Positions 24,729 to 33,467 of a stretch of 64,000 nt of DNA are shown here, piece after piece (within the stretch, counting starts at the first letter, position 1; each line of letters starts with the position of its first letter). The stretch lies in assembly GCA_964515115.1 (NCBI GenBank), contig CAZESB010000001.1:66944-130943 (forward strand), in the 5' to 3' direction. This stretch comes from UBA1370 sp964515115. Its GTDB lineage: Bacteria; Patescibacteriota; Microgenomatia; UBA1400; PJMF01. The notes under the pieces are model-generated. The model was not told the DNA's origin. It saw nothing but the letters and a program-made list of their open reading frames with translations, and made no database searches. The position numbers and the translations under genes are program-made.

Positions 24729-25676
24729 TCAACCGCGCAAGTAATTTTTTCTTTCTGCCACCAAAACCCCCACGAAAACTACCAGCAGCGAAACAATTTG
24801 CACCGGGTGAACACCTTCGTTCAGCATCAACATGCCCAAGGGCAGATAAATCAGCGGCTGCAAGTAATTAAAAAGGCTGGCTTCAGACGCCTCTAGCACT
24901 TCCATGGCCTTGATCAGCGCGGTGTAGCCAATAATCGAGCCAAAAGTAGCCATGTAAATTGCTGCGGTCACCACGCTGGGTGCGACTAGATCTGTTTGAA
25001 TTGCCGCGGTCAGGGTAGGGAAGGAAAAACCGGCTTCCACCCAACTCAAAATCGCAAAACTCACCAGGCCAACATAAAAACTCAAGGAACTGGCCAAAAG
25101 TTTGGGAATTTGTCGGTAATATCTCTTGGTGAGCGGGTAGTAAAAACCGTTCAAAACCAGGCTGAAAATAACTAAAAAATTACCCAGCAGAGCAATTTCT
25201 CCCAGCGCCTCGTTTTCGGTGAAGAGCGGCACCAGCGACAGCACCAGCGTGCCCAGAAAAGCAATCGTCAAGCCCATCGACTCATTTTTCTCCAGTCTTT
25301 CCTTAAAAAGCAGCACTCCCACCAGGGTAATAAAAAGCGGCTGAGTAGTGCCAAGTAAAGAGGCCTCGATGCCGCTGGTCCGCTGCAGACCAGTGTACAA
25401 AAGCCAGAGGGTGAGGGTGGTGCCGAGCAACTCAATCAGGGTAATATGAATGATGTTCTTGATTGACGGCTTGGCTCGGTACCAAAAATAAAGCAAAATC
25501 GGCAGGCCGATAGCGGCCGCCAAGACGTAGCGGTAAAGCAAAAAGCGGTAGGGTGTAGTCACATCCAGGCCAGGTTTGACAATGATCAGCGCTGCACCCC
25601 AGGTAATAGTATTAACAATCATGAAGAGATAGGCGCCCAAACGGGATGGTGTTTTGAGTGATCGCTTTTTTGGCAT
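24729..25676 (-). CDS. EamA/DMT-family drug/metabolite transporter
   Basis: A 315-residue membrane protein with about ten hydrophobic helices in two repeated halves, as in EamA transporters. Markers are FMIVNTITWGAALIIVKPGL at the N-terminus and GSIIGYTALIKAMEVLEASE and LFNYLQPLIYLPLGMLMLNEG in the second half, where the EamA signature of proline- and glycine-containing helices recurs. The substrate cannot be read. It starts 13 bp after hisS, likely on one transcript. Confidence 0.85.
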   Translation of the reverse strand: MPKKRSLKTPSRLGAYLFMIVNTITWGAALIIVKPGLDVTTPYRFLLYRYVLAAAIGLPILLYFWYRAKPSIKNIIHITLIELLGTTLTLWLLYTGLQRTSGIEASLLGTTQPLFITLVGVLLFKERLEKNESMGLTIAFLGTLVLSLVPLFTENEALGEIALLGNFLVIFSLVLNGFYYPLTKRYYRQIPKLLASSLSFYVGLVSFAILSWVEAGFSFPTLTAAIQTDLVAPSVVTAAIYMATFGSIIGYTALIKAMEVLEASEASLFNYLQPLIYLPLGMLMLNEGVHPVQIVSLLVVFVGVLVAERKNYLRG

Positions 25677-25689
25677 CTGGAGTCGGCTT

Positions 25690-26937
25690 CTACCTGGCGG
25701 ATAAAACCTGGCTAATCAATTCCTCAACTGTTAATAGTTCTTGGTCGCCGGTTTGCATATTTTTCAGGGCTACTTTTTCTGCTTCGATTTCCTGCTCGCC
25801 GACAATAGCCACAAAGGGAATTTTTTTCTGATCTGCCAGCTTAAATTGTTTGCCGAGTTTGTCCGGTTCAGGATAGATTTCTGTTTTAATACCAGCCGCG
25901 CGGAGCTTGCTAGCTAATTGCAAGGAATTTTCTGTATATTGCTCAGCAAAGAGAGTGATTAGGAGATCGGCACTGCGGTTATTGAACTCGAGGGTTTGGA
26001 GTTGCAGGGCGGCTTCAACAGTTCTGTCAAAACCAATGCCAAAGCCAACCGCTGGCAGCCGTAGTCCGGAAAGGTTTTCTATGAGTTGATCATAACGACC
26101 ACCACCACCCACAGAACCAACAGTGTATTCGGGAATTCTGGCTTCAAAAATGAGGCCAGTGTAGTAGTCCAAACCGCGAGCCAGCTTCGGGTTAAATTTG
26201 AGAGCTGATTCAGGTACACCCAGTGCTATAACATTGTTTGCAATTTCCAACAAATTGCTTGACATTTCAATGTTATTGAGAGCAATAAAAAGCTCATCAG
26301 CGGCGGCTTTGGTTAGGCCTTTGCCCATTAATTCGGCCGCAATTTCCGCCTCAGATTTTTTGTCTAATTTATCAACAGTTTGCACCAAAGAAAAGACATC
26401 AACAGTTTCATTAGCAAAGGGCGAGAGGGCGGTGAGCAGAGTTTGCCGGTCGTTGATTTCCAACACCACCGAACTCAAACCGAGCGAACGGAAAACTTCA
26501 TAAAAAACCGCCAAAATTTCCGCATCCGCTACCGGCGAGGTAGTGCCAAAAATGTCGCAGTCGCACTGGGTGAATTCGCGATAGCGGCCACGCTGTGGTT
26601 TATCTGCCCGGAAAACATTTTGAATCTGGTAACGCCGGAAAAATTTGGGTAGCTGGGACTGATATTGGGCCAGCACTCGAGAAGACGGCACAGTCTGATC
26701 GTACCGCAAGCCAACCTTTCTCCCGCCTCTATCATCAAAAGTGTAGACTAATTTATCTGCTTCCTGGCCGTATTTGCCCAACAGCAGCTCAGCATACTCA
26801 AGAGTAGGAGTTTCTAGAGGCTCAAAGCCAAACTTTTCAAAAACCTCACTCATTTTTTTGGCCACAAAATCCCGAGCCCTTTTTTCTTCAGGAAGCAAAT
26901 CGCGAAAACCTTTCAAAGTTTGTACAGTATTTTTCAT
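25690..26937 (-). CDS. hisS: Histidyl-tRNA synthetase
   Basis: A 415-residue class II synthetase. GFRDLLPEEKRARDFV at the start, FRRYQIQNVFRADKPQRGRY (motif 2) and KLARGLDYYTGLIFEAR (HisRS-specific HisA/HisB region with catalytic Arg-containing context), VGGGGRYDQLIE (motif 3) and the C-terminal anticodon-binding domain (ADLLITLFAEQYTENS) are all present. TACAAT (complement of 26958-26963) lies upstream with an AAAGGA Shine-Dalgarno. Length is normal. Confidence 0.95.
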   Translation of the reverse strand: MKNTVQTLKGFRDLLPEEKRARDFVAKKMSEVFEKFGFEPLETPTLEYAELLLGKYGQEADKLVYTFDDRGGRKVGLRYDQTVPSSRVLAQYQSQLPKFFRRYQIQNVFRADKPQRGRYREFTQCDCDIFGTTSPVADAEILAVFYEVFRSLGLSSVVLEINDRQTLLTALSPFANETVDVFSLVQTVDKLDKKSEAEIAAELMGKGLTKAAADELFIALNNIEMSSNLLEIANNVIALGVPESALKFNPKLARGLDYYTGLIFEARIPEYTVGSVGGGGRYDQLIENLSGLRLPAVGFGIGFDRTVEAALQLQTLEFNNRSADLLITLFAEQYTENSLQLASKLRAAGIKTEIYPEPDKLGKQFKLADQKKIPFVAIVGEQEIEAEKVALKNMQTGDQELLTVEELISQVLSAR

Positions 26938-27012
26938 CTTTATCCTTTAATCTAATTATTGTAACATTTGCGGCCTTGTTTTTATGGAGCCTAAAGAGGA
27001 GGGCAACAAAAA

Positions 27013-27033
27013 ACTCCCCTAAGGGAGTGTTTT
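27013..27033. terminator. Bidirectional-looking terminator hairpin between hisS and mazG-like genes
   Basis: ACTCCC (27013-27018) pairs perfectly with GGGAGT (27023-27028), with A-run on the left and GTTTT on the right. It separates divergent promoters and would stop read-through either way. Confidence 0.6.
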
Positions 27034-27049
27034 CAAATTGGCCAAGGTA

Positions 27050-27182
27050 TATAATGTCAAGTTATATTAGGCACGGCAAACCACTCCCAGCTGATGGTTG
27101 GGATGATGGCAAACCAAGCTAATACTGTCAGTAATACAGGCCATACTTTAATTATGAGCCTATAATATGAAAATGTCAAGTC
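27050..27182 (+). promoter_or_regulatory. Two promoters and a structured leader upstream of the mazG-like gene
   Basis: TATAAT occurs at 27050-27055 and again at 27161-27166. Between them, TATTAG (27065-27070) can pair with CTAATA (27119-27124), and TCCCA (27085-27089) with TGGGA (27099-27103). The direct repeat GGCAAACCA (27075-27083 and 27108-27116) flanks the inner hairpin. A small RNA or cis-regulatory leader is plausible. Confidence 0.45.
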
Positions 27183-27587
27183 ATGCCAAATAAAAAGCCG
27201 AGTGCTTCGAGTCTCAAGGAATTAACCAAACTAATCGCTGTTTTTCGCGCTGAGCGCCACTGGAAGCGTTTCCGCAATTCTAAAGAGTTAATTTTGGGTT
27301 TATTTATCGAGACGGCAGAGTTGGCGGAACACTTTCAGTACCTCGAGGGCGAAGAGTTGCAGCAGCATATTGAACTTTTTAAGGATGATATCGGTGAAGA
27401 ATTGGCCGATGTTTTGTACTGGGTGCTGTTGACTGCTCACGAGCTTGAGATTGATTTGGATGAGACTTTTCGGGATAAAATGAAGAAAAATGCCTTAAAA
27501 TACCCGCGGCCGGAAGGTGGTGAAGAGGGTGAAGGCAAACTGGCCCAGCGCCGCCAGAAAAAAATGATGGCCAAGCGGCAGCTGTAG
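27183..27587 (+). CDS. MazG-like nucleotide pyrophosphohydrolase
   Basis: A 134-residue all-helical NTP pyrophosphohydrolase of the MazG/dCTPase group. The metal-binding EExxE...ExxD pattern appears as GLFIETAELAEHFQYLEGEE and IGEELADVLYWVLL, followed by FRDKMKKNALKYP, a typical family end. It would hydrolyse a damaged or surplus NTP to NMP and pyrophosphate, complementing Dut. A dUTP/dCTP specificity cannot be assigned by eye. It lies downstream of two TATAAT boxes. Confidence 0.8.
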   Translation: MPNKKPSASSLKELTKLIAVFRAERHWKRFRNSKELILGLFIETAELAEHFQYLEGEELQQHIELFKDDIGEELADVLYWVLLTAHELEIDLDETFRDKMKKNALKYPRPEGGEEGEGKLAQRRQKKMMAKRQL

Positions 27588-27747
27588 AGGCTTATCTATT
27601 TCCTTTTTTTTCGAGCCCCGCTTTAGGTTTTGCTTCAAGCCTGCTTATTTGGAGTTTTACTTTTTCAGTTTCTTTTTTTAAGCCTGTCTCTTTCTGCTGT
27701 TTCTTTGCAAAAAAAGATTCTACAGAATAAACAAGGGAGGTATGTCA

Positions 27748-27993
27748 ATGCCAATGCAATTCTTGCAACTTGTCACAAAACATGTTAATACGAAGTATAT
27801 GTTAAAAACCCAACTGCATGTTCCAGAAAAACAGCTTAATTCTGCGACTGCTTTGCTCAAGTTAAAAGCAATTGGTGAAAAAAATAATCTCCATGGTCCG
27901 AAAGATCTCTCTGAGAATATGGATGATTATTTATGGGGCAGGAAAGCCTGGCAGAGAAATAGTGGTAGTGGTAAATGCTACTGCAATTTTTAG
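27748..27993 (+). CDS. Small uncharacterised protein before tRNA-Ala
   Basis: An 81-residue reading frame (from 27748) with GGGAGG eight nucleotides upstream of that ATG; the ATG at 27742 is too close to the Shine-Dalgarno. The product is basic, with KHVNTKYMLKTQLHV and SENMDDYLWGRKAWQ, and no known motif. It is AT-rich and has unusual codon use compared with neighbours, and ends with a Cys-containing KCYCNF. It may be a genuine small protein or a decayed remnant; the ribosome-binding site is the main support. Confidence 0.45.
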   Translation: MPMQFLQLVTKHVNTKYMLKTQLHVPEKQLNSATALLKLKAIGEKNNLHGPKDLSENMDDYLWGRKAWQRNSGSGKCYCNF

Positions 27994-28049
27994 TTTTGAT
28001 AAGTTTTATAGCCAGCAAGGTTTTACTCTGGTTTCAGAGTTATAAGGAA

Positions 28050-28122
28050 GGGCCTGTAGCTCAGTTGGTAGAGCGCACGATTCGCATTCGTGAGGTCAGG
28101 GGTTCGACTCCCCTCAGGTCCA
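28050..28122 (+). tRNA. tRNA-Ala (anticodon CGC)
   Basis: The cloverleaf reads from GGGCCTG to CAGGTCC plus discriminator A. The anticodon stem CACGA/TCGTG encloses TTCGCAT, giving CGC (codon GCG). The T-arm is AGGGGTTCGACTCCCCT. No CCA is encoded. Its last nine bases overlap the 3' end of the M24 peptidase gene on the other strand. Confidence 0.95.
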
Positions 28123-29214
28123 CGTTAATTCTTCCACTTTCTTTCCCAACAAAACCGTATTTTCGTGCCGATAACCAAACTCGCCGGTCAGATAAATGCC
28201 TGGCTCAATTGTCAAAACCATGCCAGGCTGGAGCGGTGTGTCGTTCAGCCAGCTCAGAGAAGGCTGTTCATGAATAGCTAAACCCAGCCCATGCCCGGTG
28301 GTGTGAATAAAATTCGGGCCATAGCCCTGGCTAGCGATATAATTGCGCACTGCCCAGTCGAGGTCTTTGGCGCTCAGGCCGTCGCTCAGTTTGCCGCTAC
28401 CAGCGTCACCAGCACTGCCACCCCCACCCAAATTGCCTAGCTTCTCCAAGGCCACTTGGTAGGCTGCCTGGACTACTTCCTCAATTTCAACAAATTTCTC
28501 AGCCGGCTGGTCGCCAAACCAAAAAGTTCGAGTCATATCGCTGCAATAGCCTTGGTAGGAAGCACCAATATCAATCACCACCGGCAAGTTTTTCTTCAGC
28601 TGAGCACCGGTAGGCTGGTGATGGGGCAGAGCGGTATGCTCGCCAAAAGCCACAATAGTAGGAAAAGCCGACGCCTCAGACCCCAGCGCTCGCAAACTTT
28701 CCTCCAGCATTTTCTTCACCTCCAGCTCAGTCATGCCTGGCTCCAGGCGTGCCATCACCTGCTTCAGGGCCTTCACCGTCATCTGACAGGCCATTTTAAT
28801 GGCAGCAATTTCATCAGCGGTTTTCACCGACCGCAAATTCCAGATCATAGTTCTATCCAGGCCAGTAATTTTTAACCCTCCAATCTCCCGTACCGCCTCC
28901 AATTCACTAACAAAAAGCGTGTTCTTATCAATCCACAACTCCCGAATTCGCTCTCTACCACTAATTTGCAGCAGTTTTTTCTTCAAAACCTCCGGTTGGC
29001 AGCCGGGAACGGCCTCAATTCCAACCTGAGCTTGAACGGGAGAAAAATTGGCATGAAGCAGGGTGGCAGATTTTTGAGTCACCAGCAGCAGCGCCTCGCG
29101 TTCTTCAGGCACCAAAATTTCAAAATGGGCAAAATAGCGAATATCCCCAGTATTACTCAGCAACAAAGCCGTCCGAGGAGGAATTTTGGCTTGCAGTTTT
29201 TCCAGTTGGTGCAT
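28114..29214 (-). CDS. pepP: M24 metallopeptidase (Xaa-Pro aminopeptidase-like)
   Basis: A 366-residue protein with an N-terminal creatinase-type domain and a C-terminal pita-bread domain. The five metal ligands are visible: Asp in VVIDIGAS, Asp in CSDMTRTFW, His in TTGHGLGLAIHE, Glu in LTIEPGIYL and Glu in YRHENTVLL. A Gly/Ser/Asp-rich insertion (about 20 residues) follows QVALEKLGN. It would remove an N-terminal residue ahead of proline. The stop codon lies inside tRNA-Ala on the other strand. It begins 7 bp after the stop of the gene at 29222. Confidence 0.9.
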   Translation of the reverse strand: MHQLEKLQAKIPPRTALLLSNTGDIRYFAHFEILVPEEREALLLVTQKSATLLHANFSPVQAQVGIEAVPGCQPEVLKKKLLQISGRERIRELWIDKNTLFVSELEAVREIGGLKITGLDRTMIWNLRSVKTADEIAAIKMACQMTVKALKQVMARLEPGMTELEVKKMLEESLRALGSEASAFPTIVAFGEHTALPHHQPTGAQLKKNLPVVIDIGASYQGYCSDMTRTFWFGDQPAEKFVEIEEVVQAAYQVALEKLGNLGGGGSAGDAGSGKLSDGLSAKDLDWAVRNYIASQGYGPNFIHTTGHGLGLAIHEQPSLSWLNDTPLQPGMVLTIEPGIYLTGEFGYRHENTVLLGKKVEELTWT

Positions 29215-29221
29215 TGTTGGA

Positions 29222-29953
29222 TTAGAGATTTTCAGAGTCTAACTTCAACGGAGCTAAAGATTTGATAGTGGTGGCTCGGGCAGTGCCTTCTTCATTTTCA
29301 AAACCGACCACTAAAATAGTCATATCGACGTCAAAGCCGCTCCAGGGAGCTTCGTTGCCTTGGAAATCTTGCAGCTCGGTCGTAGTGGCGACAGCAATAA
29401 CGCGCTCACTGCTGCCATCGCGCGGGCTAATGGTCACCGAATTTCTGCTAATTTCCGTAATCGTACCCAAAACCACCACTTGAGGATCGGTCCGGAGAGA
29501 CTCCGCAGAAACGACAATAAATTCCGGCGTAATGGTTTTATCATTAACCGTGCCCATAATGGTCACCCAGTTATCAACCGCGATCTCACCCACGCTAATG
29601 GCGTTGCCATCTTTCATCAGCAGGGCGTTGGCCAGGGGAAAAATTTGTTGACCATCGGTATGGCGGATAGTCAACGCCTCATCAGTAATGCGCTGGACTT
29701 CGCCAATAATCGCTTTTTTGCCACCGTCAGTCACGCCCCTAACTTTAGTGGCAGTTTCCTTGACTAACTGCTTGATATTGTTGGTGACAGTTTCATCGAC
29801 TGCTTCTTGGTCATCATTTTGCGCCGCTGAAGTTGTGGCATTAAAAATAGTTTGCGCTGCTACCCGCTGCTGAATCAAAGTAGCGGTGAAGGCGGTGAGA
29901 ATGAAAAAGGCCAGTAAGATCAGTGCTAGCTGAAGGGTGGGTAATTTAATCAT
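29222..29953 (-). CDS. Membrane-anchored extracytoplasmic protein with two beta-domain repeats
   Basis: A 243-residue protein with an N-terminal membrane helix (residues 8-30). Two segments look related: GEVQRITDEALTIRHTDGQ (about 92-110) and GTITEISRNSVTISPRDGS (about 167-185). These resemble the DUF5666-like beta-barrel type of domain. No catalytic residue is seen. It overlaps its upstream neighbour by 4 bp (ATGA) and is followed by the M24 peptidase gene, so three genes form one operon. Confidence 0.7.
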   Translation of the reverse strand: MIKLPTLQLALILLAFFILTAFTATLIQQRVAAQTIFNATTSAAQNDDQEAVDETVTNNIKQLVKETATKVRGVTDGGKKAIIGEVQRITDEALTIRHTDGQQIFPLANALLMKDGNAISVGEIAVDNWVTIMGTVNDKTITPEFIVVSAESLRTDPQVVVLGTITEISRNSVTISPRDGSSERVIAVATTTELQDFQGNEAPWSGFDVDMTILVVGFENEEGTARATTIKSLAPLKLDSENL

Positions 29954-30420
29954 GAGCTCTCTGCCTCCTCGCTGGTTGTTTGAGCTTCGCTTTCATACAT
30001 ATCTGTCACTACCACAATTCGTTCTTCCATGGCTGTTTCGCCTGAGTCATTAACGACATAGATGTTGAGCAGATTAGTGCCATCTTGCAAGTTAGCGTTG
30101 AAAGTGAAATTGCCCGAATCATCACTGACGACAATATTATCATCTGCATTGATAAAAAGGACTACGTTGGCATTGGGAATGGTGGTGCCGGTGATGGTGG
30201 TGGTGTTGGCGGTTTGAACAGCGCCTGCTTGAGGAGTGTGGACCGACAGCACGGTAGCAACCGCCGCGGACTCAAGTGCGCCATTGGTCAGCTCCAGCAC
30301 ATCGGCTACATCGGTGACGGGAGGCTGGTTGAGCGAATTCTGAACTCGATAAATACCATAGGTAATTACCAACCCCATGCTCAGACCAATCAAAACCGCT
30401 ACAAGCACTTCTTTTTTCAT
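29950..30420 (-). CDS. Membrane-anchored protein with an Ig-like domain
   Basis: A 156-residue protein: membrane anchor at residues 5-25, a short linker, then one beta-sandwich domain (residues 62-145) with NTTTITGTTIPNANVVLFI and DDSGNFTFNANLQDGTNLLNI, typical of bacterial Ig-like domains (B-Ig/glucodextranase type). The tail is acidic. It starts an operon with the beta-repeat protein and the M24 peptidase. An extracytoplasmic structural or sensing role is inferred. Confidence 0.7.
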   Translation of the reverse strand: MKKEVLVAVLIGLSMGLVITYGIYRVQNSLNQPPVTDVADVLELTNGALESAAVATVLSVHTPQAGAVQTANTTTITGTTIPNANVVLFINADDNIVVSDDSGNFTFNANLQDGTNLLNIYVVNDSGETAMEERIVVVTDMYESEAQTTSEEAESS

Positions 30421-30530
30421 ACTGAATATCCATTATAACCCATGACGCAAGCGCCTGCTGAACATTGCACTCATTGCTTCAAATGATATAGTATGAGATA
30501 ACTGAAATTCAAGCAAATGAAGGAGTATCA

Positions 30531-31190
30531 ATGTTGATTACTTATCACGGTCACTCAATGTTTAAACTCAAAGGCAAGAGAGGGACGGTAGTGACCGATC
30601 CCTTTGGTGACTACATCGGTTTTGATATGCCGAGGGTGAGTGGCGATATTGTGACAATCTCGCATCAGCATCCCGATCACAATGCCCACGACAGAATCAG
30701 CGGCACTGCCAGAAGGAAAAATCCGTTTATCATTGATCAACCGGGTGAGTATGAAGTCGGGGGTATTTCGGTTTTTGGGACTAAAACTTACCACGATACT
30801 GCTGAAGGCGCCGAGCGGGGAGAGAATATTGCTTTTACTATTTTGATTGATGGCATCAGAATTTGTCACTTAGGCGATTTGGGTCACGAGCTTACTGCCA
30901 GGCAGCTGGAGGAAATTGGCGCGGTTGATATTTTGTTGGTTCCGGTTGGCGGCACTTTTACCATTGGTCCGGAACTGGCGGTCAAGACTATTCGCACCTT
31001 GGAGCCAAGCATTGCCATTCCGATGCATTACAAAACCGCTGATCATGACGAGAAAATTTTTAGTGAGGTGAAAACTTTGGACGAATTTACTAAAGAATAT
31101 GGTTTAGAGCCTAAACCTGAAGTTAAACTGGACTTGAGTCGCAGTCGGTTGGGCGAAGAAACTGAGCTGATTGTTTTGAGGGCCACCTGA
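30531..31190 (+). CDS. Metallo-beta-lactamase-fold hydrolase (UlaG-like)
   Basis: A 219-residue metal-dependent hydrolase. It begins MLITYHGHSMFKLKGKRGT (the first His in HGHS) and has the signature SHQHPDHNAH (HxHxDH variant), HLGDLGHEL with the bridging Asp, and IPMHYKT with the last His. This matches the UlaG/YtkL-like subfamily (COG2220), often acting on lactone or phosphodiester substrates. The Shine-Dalgarno GAAGGAG precedes the ATG. It sits 42 bp before dnaB. Confidence 0.88.
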   Translation: MLITYHGHSMFKLKGKRGTVVTDPFGDYIGFDMPRVSGDIVTISHQHPDHNAHDRISGTARRKNPFIIDQPGEYEVGGISVFGTKTYHDTAEGAERGENIAFTILIDGIRICHLGDLGHELTARQLEEIGAVDILLVPVGGTFTIGPELAVKTIRTLEPSIAIPMHYKTADHDEKIFSEVKTLDEFTKEYGLEPKPEVKLDLSRSRLGEETELIVLRAT

Positions 31191-31232
31191 AAGTAATTTG
31201 GTGTAGTGTAGGGGGAGCAGAACGACATCAAC

Positions 31233-32573
31233 ATGGCTGAAAATAAAAAAGGTAGAATTCCGCCGCACAATTTGGACGCTGAACGCTCGGTGTTGAGTGC
31301 TATTTTAATTGATCCTGACGCTATTGTTAAAATTGCCGACCTCATCAGCCCGGCGGCTTTTTACGATCCGGCCAATCAAGGCATTTATGAAGCCATGCAG
31401 AAGCTTTACGATGACCGCCAGCCGATCGATGTGGTCACTCTCACCGACCAACTTCGAAAAATGAAACAGCTCACCAAGGCCGGTGGGACCGCGGCGATTG
31501 CGGAGCTTTCCAACGCCGCTTCTACCTCAGCCAACATTGTTCATTATGCCAAACTGGTGGCGGACGCCTACATCAAGCGGCGGATTATCAGTCTGAGCGG
31601 AGAACTAACCGAGTTGGCTTTTGATCCTGGCAAGGAGCTGGAAGATGTCATGGACGCGGCCGAGCAGAAAGTTTACACGCTTTCTTCCACCAGAAACAGC
31701 CGGGCTTTTATTCCGATTAAAGACACTTTGGTGGAAAGTTTTGAGAGGTTGGACGAGCTGCAGCGCAGTGATGGTGAGCTGAGAGGCTTGCCAACCGGTT
31801 TTGCTGATCTGGACAACATGTTGGCCGGTTTCCAGAAATCCAACCTAATTATTTTAGCGGCCAGGCCGGGAACGGGAAAAACTGCTTTGGCTTTAAATAT
31901 GGCTCAACACATGTGTGTGGCTGTTAAAAAAAGAGTGGGTTTTTTCTCTCTGGAAATGAGCCGGGAGGAGTTGGTGGATCGTTTGTTGGTGGCCCAGGCC
32001 GATATTGACGCCTGGAAGCTTAAAACGGGCAAACTCAATCAGCAGGATTTTATGAAGCTCTCCGACGCCATGGGAGTACTGGCTGATGCTAATATTTTTG
32101 TTGATGATACCCCGGGCATGAGTATTTTTGAGATGCGTACTCGCGCCCGAAGGTTGATGACGGAGTATCATATTGATTTGCTGATTGTTGATTATCTCCA
32201 GCTGGCTCAAGGCAGAACCAAGGATAATCGGGTCCAGGAAGTGGCAGAAATTTCGCAGGGCTTGAAAAATATTGCTCGAGAACTGAAAATTCCGGTTTTG
32301 GGTATTTCGCAGTTAAATCGGTCGGTGGAGAGTAGGACAGAAAAGTCGCCGCAACTTTCTGATTTGCGGGAGTCAGGCTCGATTGAACAGGATGCCGACG
32401 TGGTGATGTTCCTTTACCGTAAGGATGATGATGTGCGTGAGGCAGTGACTTTGAAGATTGCCAAACACCGGAATGGCAGCGTGGGTGAAATTGATCTTTA
32501 CTTTAGAGGCGATCGAATTAAATTTTACGGCATGGAGCGGCGGCATGAAGGTGGCGTTTTGGCCGCGGCTTAG
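31233..32573 (+). CDS. dnaB: Replicative DNA helicase DnaB
   Basis: A 446-residue DnaB with the N-terminal domain (IPPHNLDAERSVLSAIL) and RecA-like C-terminal motor: LAARPGTGKTALAL (Walker A, about residues 208-221), FFSLEMSREELVDRL (H1a), LLIVDYLQL (Walker B) and SDLRESGSIEQDADVVMFL (arginine-finger region). The hexamer unwinds the replication fork. No intein is present. It lies next to the hydrolase gene. Confidence 0.96.
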   Translation: MAENKKGRIPPHNLDAERSVLSAILIDPDAIVKIADLISPAAFYDPANQGIYEAMQKLYDDRQPIDVVTLTDQLRKMKQLTKAGGTAAIAELSNAASTSANIVHYAKLVADAYIKRRIISLSGELTELAFDPGKELEDVMDAAEQKVYTLSSTRNSRAFIPIKDTLVESFERLDELQRSDGELRGLPTGFADLDNMLAGFQKSNLIILAARPGTGKTALALNMAQHMCVAVKKRVGFFSLEMSREELVDRLLVAQADIDAWKLKTGKLNQQDFMKLSDAMGVLADANIFVDDTPGMSIFEMRTRARRLMTEYHIDLLIVDYLQLAQGRTKDNRVQEVAEISQGLKNIARELKIPVLGISQLNRSVESRTEKSPQLSDLRESGSIEQDADVVMFLYRKDDDVREAVTLKIAKHRNGSVGEIDLYFRGDRIKFYGMERRHEGGVLAAA

Positions 32574-32618
32574 AGGTTAATCACTTTTAGTTAAAGCTGG
32601 CCGACTGGGAAATAGCCA

Positions 32619-32855
32619 TTAAACCCCAGGCATATAGCCGAACAAGAGATAAATCAAACCTCCGGAGAGAGCAAAAAACAAGAGCAGAAAACCAAGATTA
32701 GACTTGAGGTTTTTGAGGGATTTTTGCGGATCGGGTGTGTCTGAGCTGATGATAATCACTGCGGCCACAATGAACCAAAACAGGCCACGGAAAACTACCG
32801 ACCAAATGCTGTTGACGTTTAAAATTGACTCCAAAAGGTTGGCTGCAATTTCCAT
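32619..32855 (-). CDS. Small two-helix membrane protein, unknown
   Basis: A 78-residue protein with two membrane helices: residues 20-38 (VVFRGLFWFIVAAVIIIS) and 52-72 (NLGFLLLFFALSGGLIYLLFG), separated by a short charged loop. A CATAGT box lies six nucleotides upstream of the ATG, matching the local leaderless pattern. Function unknown. It converges with dnaB. Confidence 0.6.
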   Translation of the reverse strand: MEIAANLLESILNVNSIWSVVFRGLFWFIVAAVIIISSDTPDPQKSLKNLKSNLGFLLLFFALSGGLIYLLFGYMPGV

Positions 32856-32898
32856 GCTTCTACTATGCGTGAAAAAAATGAAAATATCAAGCTCGTGG

Positions 32899-32904
32899 TA
32901 TAAT
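32899..32904 (+). promoter_or_regulatory. Extended -10 box for tRNA-Leu
   Basis: TGG-TATAAT lies 17 bp before the mature tRNA 5' end. Confidence 0.55.
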
Positions 32905-32921
32905 TGAGTTCTTCAAATAGT

Positions 32922-33007
32922 GCCGTGGTGGCGGAATAGGCAGACGCGCGAGACTCAAAATCTCGTTCTCTTTACCGGGAGTGTGGGTTCGATTCCCACC
33001 CACGGCA
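32922..33007 (+). tRNA. tRNA-Leu (anticodon CAA)
   Basis: An 86-nt class II tRNA. The acceptor GCCGTGG pairs with CCACGGC, the anticodon loop is CTCAAAA with CAA in the middle (codon TTG), and a long variable arm (TTCTCTTTACCGGGAG) follows. The T-arm is TGTGGGTTCGATTCCCAC-like. No CCA is encoded. Confidence 0.95.
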
Positions 33008-33020
33008 CAAAATTTTTCGG

Positions 33021-33467
33021 TTACCGCAAAAACCAAATTGCCGCCACCAAAATCAGTTGCGGCATCAGCCCCAAAACCATGTTAGGAGTGGAATTATGGA
33101 AAAATTGATGGAAGTTGTTGATGGGCTTGAGAAAATCCGGCTCCCAGCGCAGGAAATTGCGCGGTGCTTCCAGTAAATCCGGGACGATACCCGTGAGCGC
33201 GCCCAGCCAAACATGATATTGAATCCCGGCTTTGCCACTCTGAAAAAACAGCCAAATCAGTCCCAGAGCGACACTCAACTCGATCAGTTCCAAAATAATA
33301 GCAGTTGAACGCTTGCGGCTGCCGTTGGATAGCCCGGTGCCAACATCCCAATGAGGAATCCAATCCTGGAGATAGTGCATGGCCAAAGTGGTGGGAACAT
33401 AGACTGCCGGATGTGGGAAAGTGCTGGCCACAAAGGCCCCCGTCAGCATATGAGGAATTGATAACAT
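33021..33467 (-). CDS. Membrane protein, His-rich metal-hydrolase-like (DUF457-type)
   Basis: A 148-residue membrane protein with three or four hydrophobic segments. His/Asp residues cluster in HPAVYVPTTLAMHYLQDWIP and NNFHQFFHNS, similar to the YdjM/DUF457 membrane-bound metal-dependent hydrolases. A TATACT box lies about 12 bp upstream of the ATG. It converges with tRNA-Leu, with 13 bp between them. Confidence 0.6.
   Translation of the reverse strand: MLSIPHMLTGAFVASTFPHPAVYVPTTLAMHYLQDWIPHWDVGTGLSNGSRKRSTAIILELIELSVALGLIWLFFQSGKAGIQYHVWLGALTGIVPDLLEAPRNFLRWEPDFLKPINNFHQFFHNSTPNMVLGLMPQLILVAAIWFLR

Noticed and set aside
27065..27124. c-di-GMP-I (GEMM) riboswitch upstream of the MazG-like gene
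   Set aside because: Only the GGCAAACC word matches; the second helix and receptor sequences are missing.
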